Positions 13,819-14,044 of a stretch of DNA of 14,044 nucleotides are shown piece after piece. The translations under genes were made by a program, and so were the position numbers. The notes below the pieces were generated by a model that saw nothing but the letters and a program-made list of their open reading frames with translations, was not told the origin of the DNA and did not search any database. Numbering within the stretch: the first letter of the stretch is position 1; every line of letters begins with the position of its first letter. The DNA is taken from NCBI GenBank assembly GCA_015494485.1, contig WGBF01000196.1:1-14044 (forward strand). The letters run 5' to 3'. The stretch is from a bacterium (lineage in GTDB: Bacteria > Calditrichota > Calditrichia > RBG-13-44-9 > J042).

Positions 13819-14044
13819 TTAACGCCTTTTAGCGAACGGTTCCTTAGCACGCAACGCCTGGTCGTTCACCTTGCCGCAACCGATCCAGTGCATAGGTAGC
13901 CGAAAGGTGAAAGCTTCCCCACGGTGTGTTTCCCCAAAAACAATGTTCATTGAATACCCGAAGCGGGCGGTGTAGCAGTACACCGGGATATGTAACGAAG
14001 GTGAAAATACGGGCAGCACGGTTGTAAAGCGGAAATCACAACCC
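13819..14044 (-). CDS. Possible C-terminal part of an unrecognised gene, open at the window edge
   Basis: On the minus strand one frame is open from the right edge (first full codon at 14043) to a TAA at 13821-13819, giving 74 residues. It is rich in aromatic and basic residues and has several Cys (HIPVYCYTARFGY, MHWIGCGKV, ALRAKEPFAKRR). I do not recognise a family and codon choice is not decisive. A GTG at 14019 is in frame, but I see no ribosome site before it. A perfect 7-bp hairpin, CGGTGTA with TACACCG around the loop GCAG, lies inside at 13968-13985. It could be the end of a real gene, a decayed gene, or part of a non-coding repeat. Confidence 0.25.
   Translation of the reverse strand, partial: GCDFRFTTVLPVFSPSLHIPVYCYTARFGYSMNIVFGETHRGEAFTFRLPMHWIGCGKVNDQALRAKEPFAKRR

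Noticed and set aside
13783..14044. Integron attC-like site
   Set aside because: Core-site-like strings ending in GTTAA occur on the minus strand, but neither a proper GTTRRRY nor a matching RYYYAAC partner is present.

Overview
The window reads as a piece of a bacterial chromosome of roughly 50-55% GC by eye. The dense genes, Shine-Dalgarno sites, sigma70-like promoters and one putative lipoprotein point to a diderm, aerobic or respiring heterotroph that oxidises fatty acids. I cannot place it firmly. A Calditrichota/FCB-type lineage would fit the gene styles, but that is a guess.

Layout. (1) Positions 1-2623, + strand: the 3' part of an M19 membrane-type dipeptidase, a hairpin plus promoter, and a complete glutamine-dependent NAD+ synthase (nadE). 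(2) Positions 2688-4738, - strand: a two-gene operon of visibly lower GC. It holds a phospholipid-scramblase/tubby-fold protein followed by a large putative lipoprotein of unknown function. (3) Positions 4739-5375: a gene-poor stretch of about 640 bp with coding-like scraps on both strands, probably decayed gene ends. (4) Positions 5376-11648, + strand: a fatty-acid beta-oxidation cluster. A TetR-family regulator has its own promoter and a near-perfect palindromic operator. It is followed by a VLCAD-like acyl-CoA dehydrogenase, a thiolase, and a FadN-type 3-hydroxyacyl-CoA dehydrogenase/enoyl-CoA hydratase fusion. A strong intrinsic terminator sits inside the cluster, between dehydrogenase and thiolase, and another hairpin closes it. 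(5) Positions 11686-12645, - strand: an aldo/keto reductase, divergent from (6) positions 12874-13782, + strand: a HEAT-repeat protein. (7) Positions 13783-14044: no recognised gene, but a - strand frame stays open to the window edge.

Together, region 4 supplies all four chain-shortening steps: acyl-CoA dehydrogenation, hydration, 3-hydroxyacyl oxidation and thiolysis. Its regulator very probably senses acyl-CoA and represses its own promoter. Neither an acyl-CoA ligase nor an electron-transfer flavoprotein is present here, so these must lie elsewhere.

I found no convincing new defence, mobile or biosynthetic system. The parts most worth a second look are the scramblase-lipoprotein pair, the TetR promoter-operator with the internal terminator, and the two stretches of unexplained, coding-like sequence (4739-5375 and 13783-14044). 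I saw no tRNA, rRNA, CRISPR array or insertion sequence.
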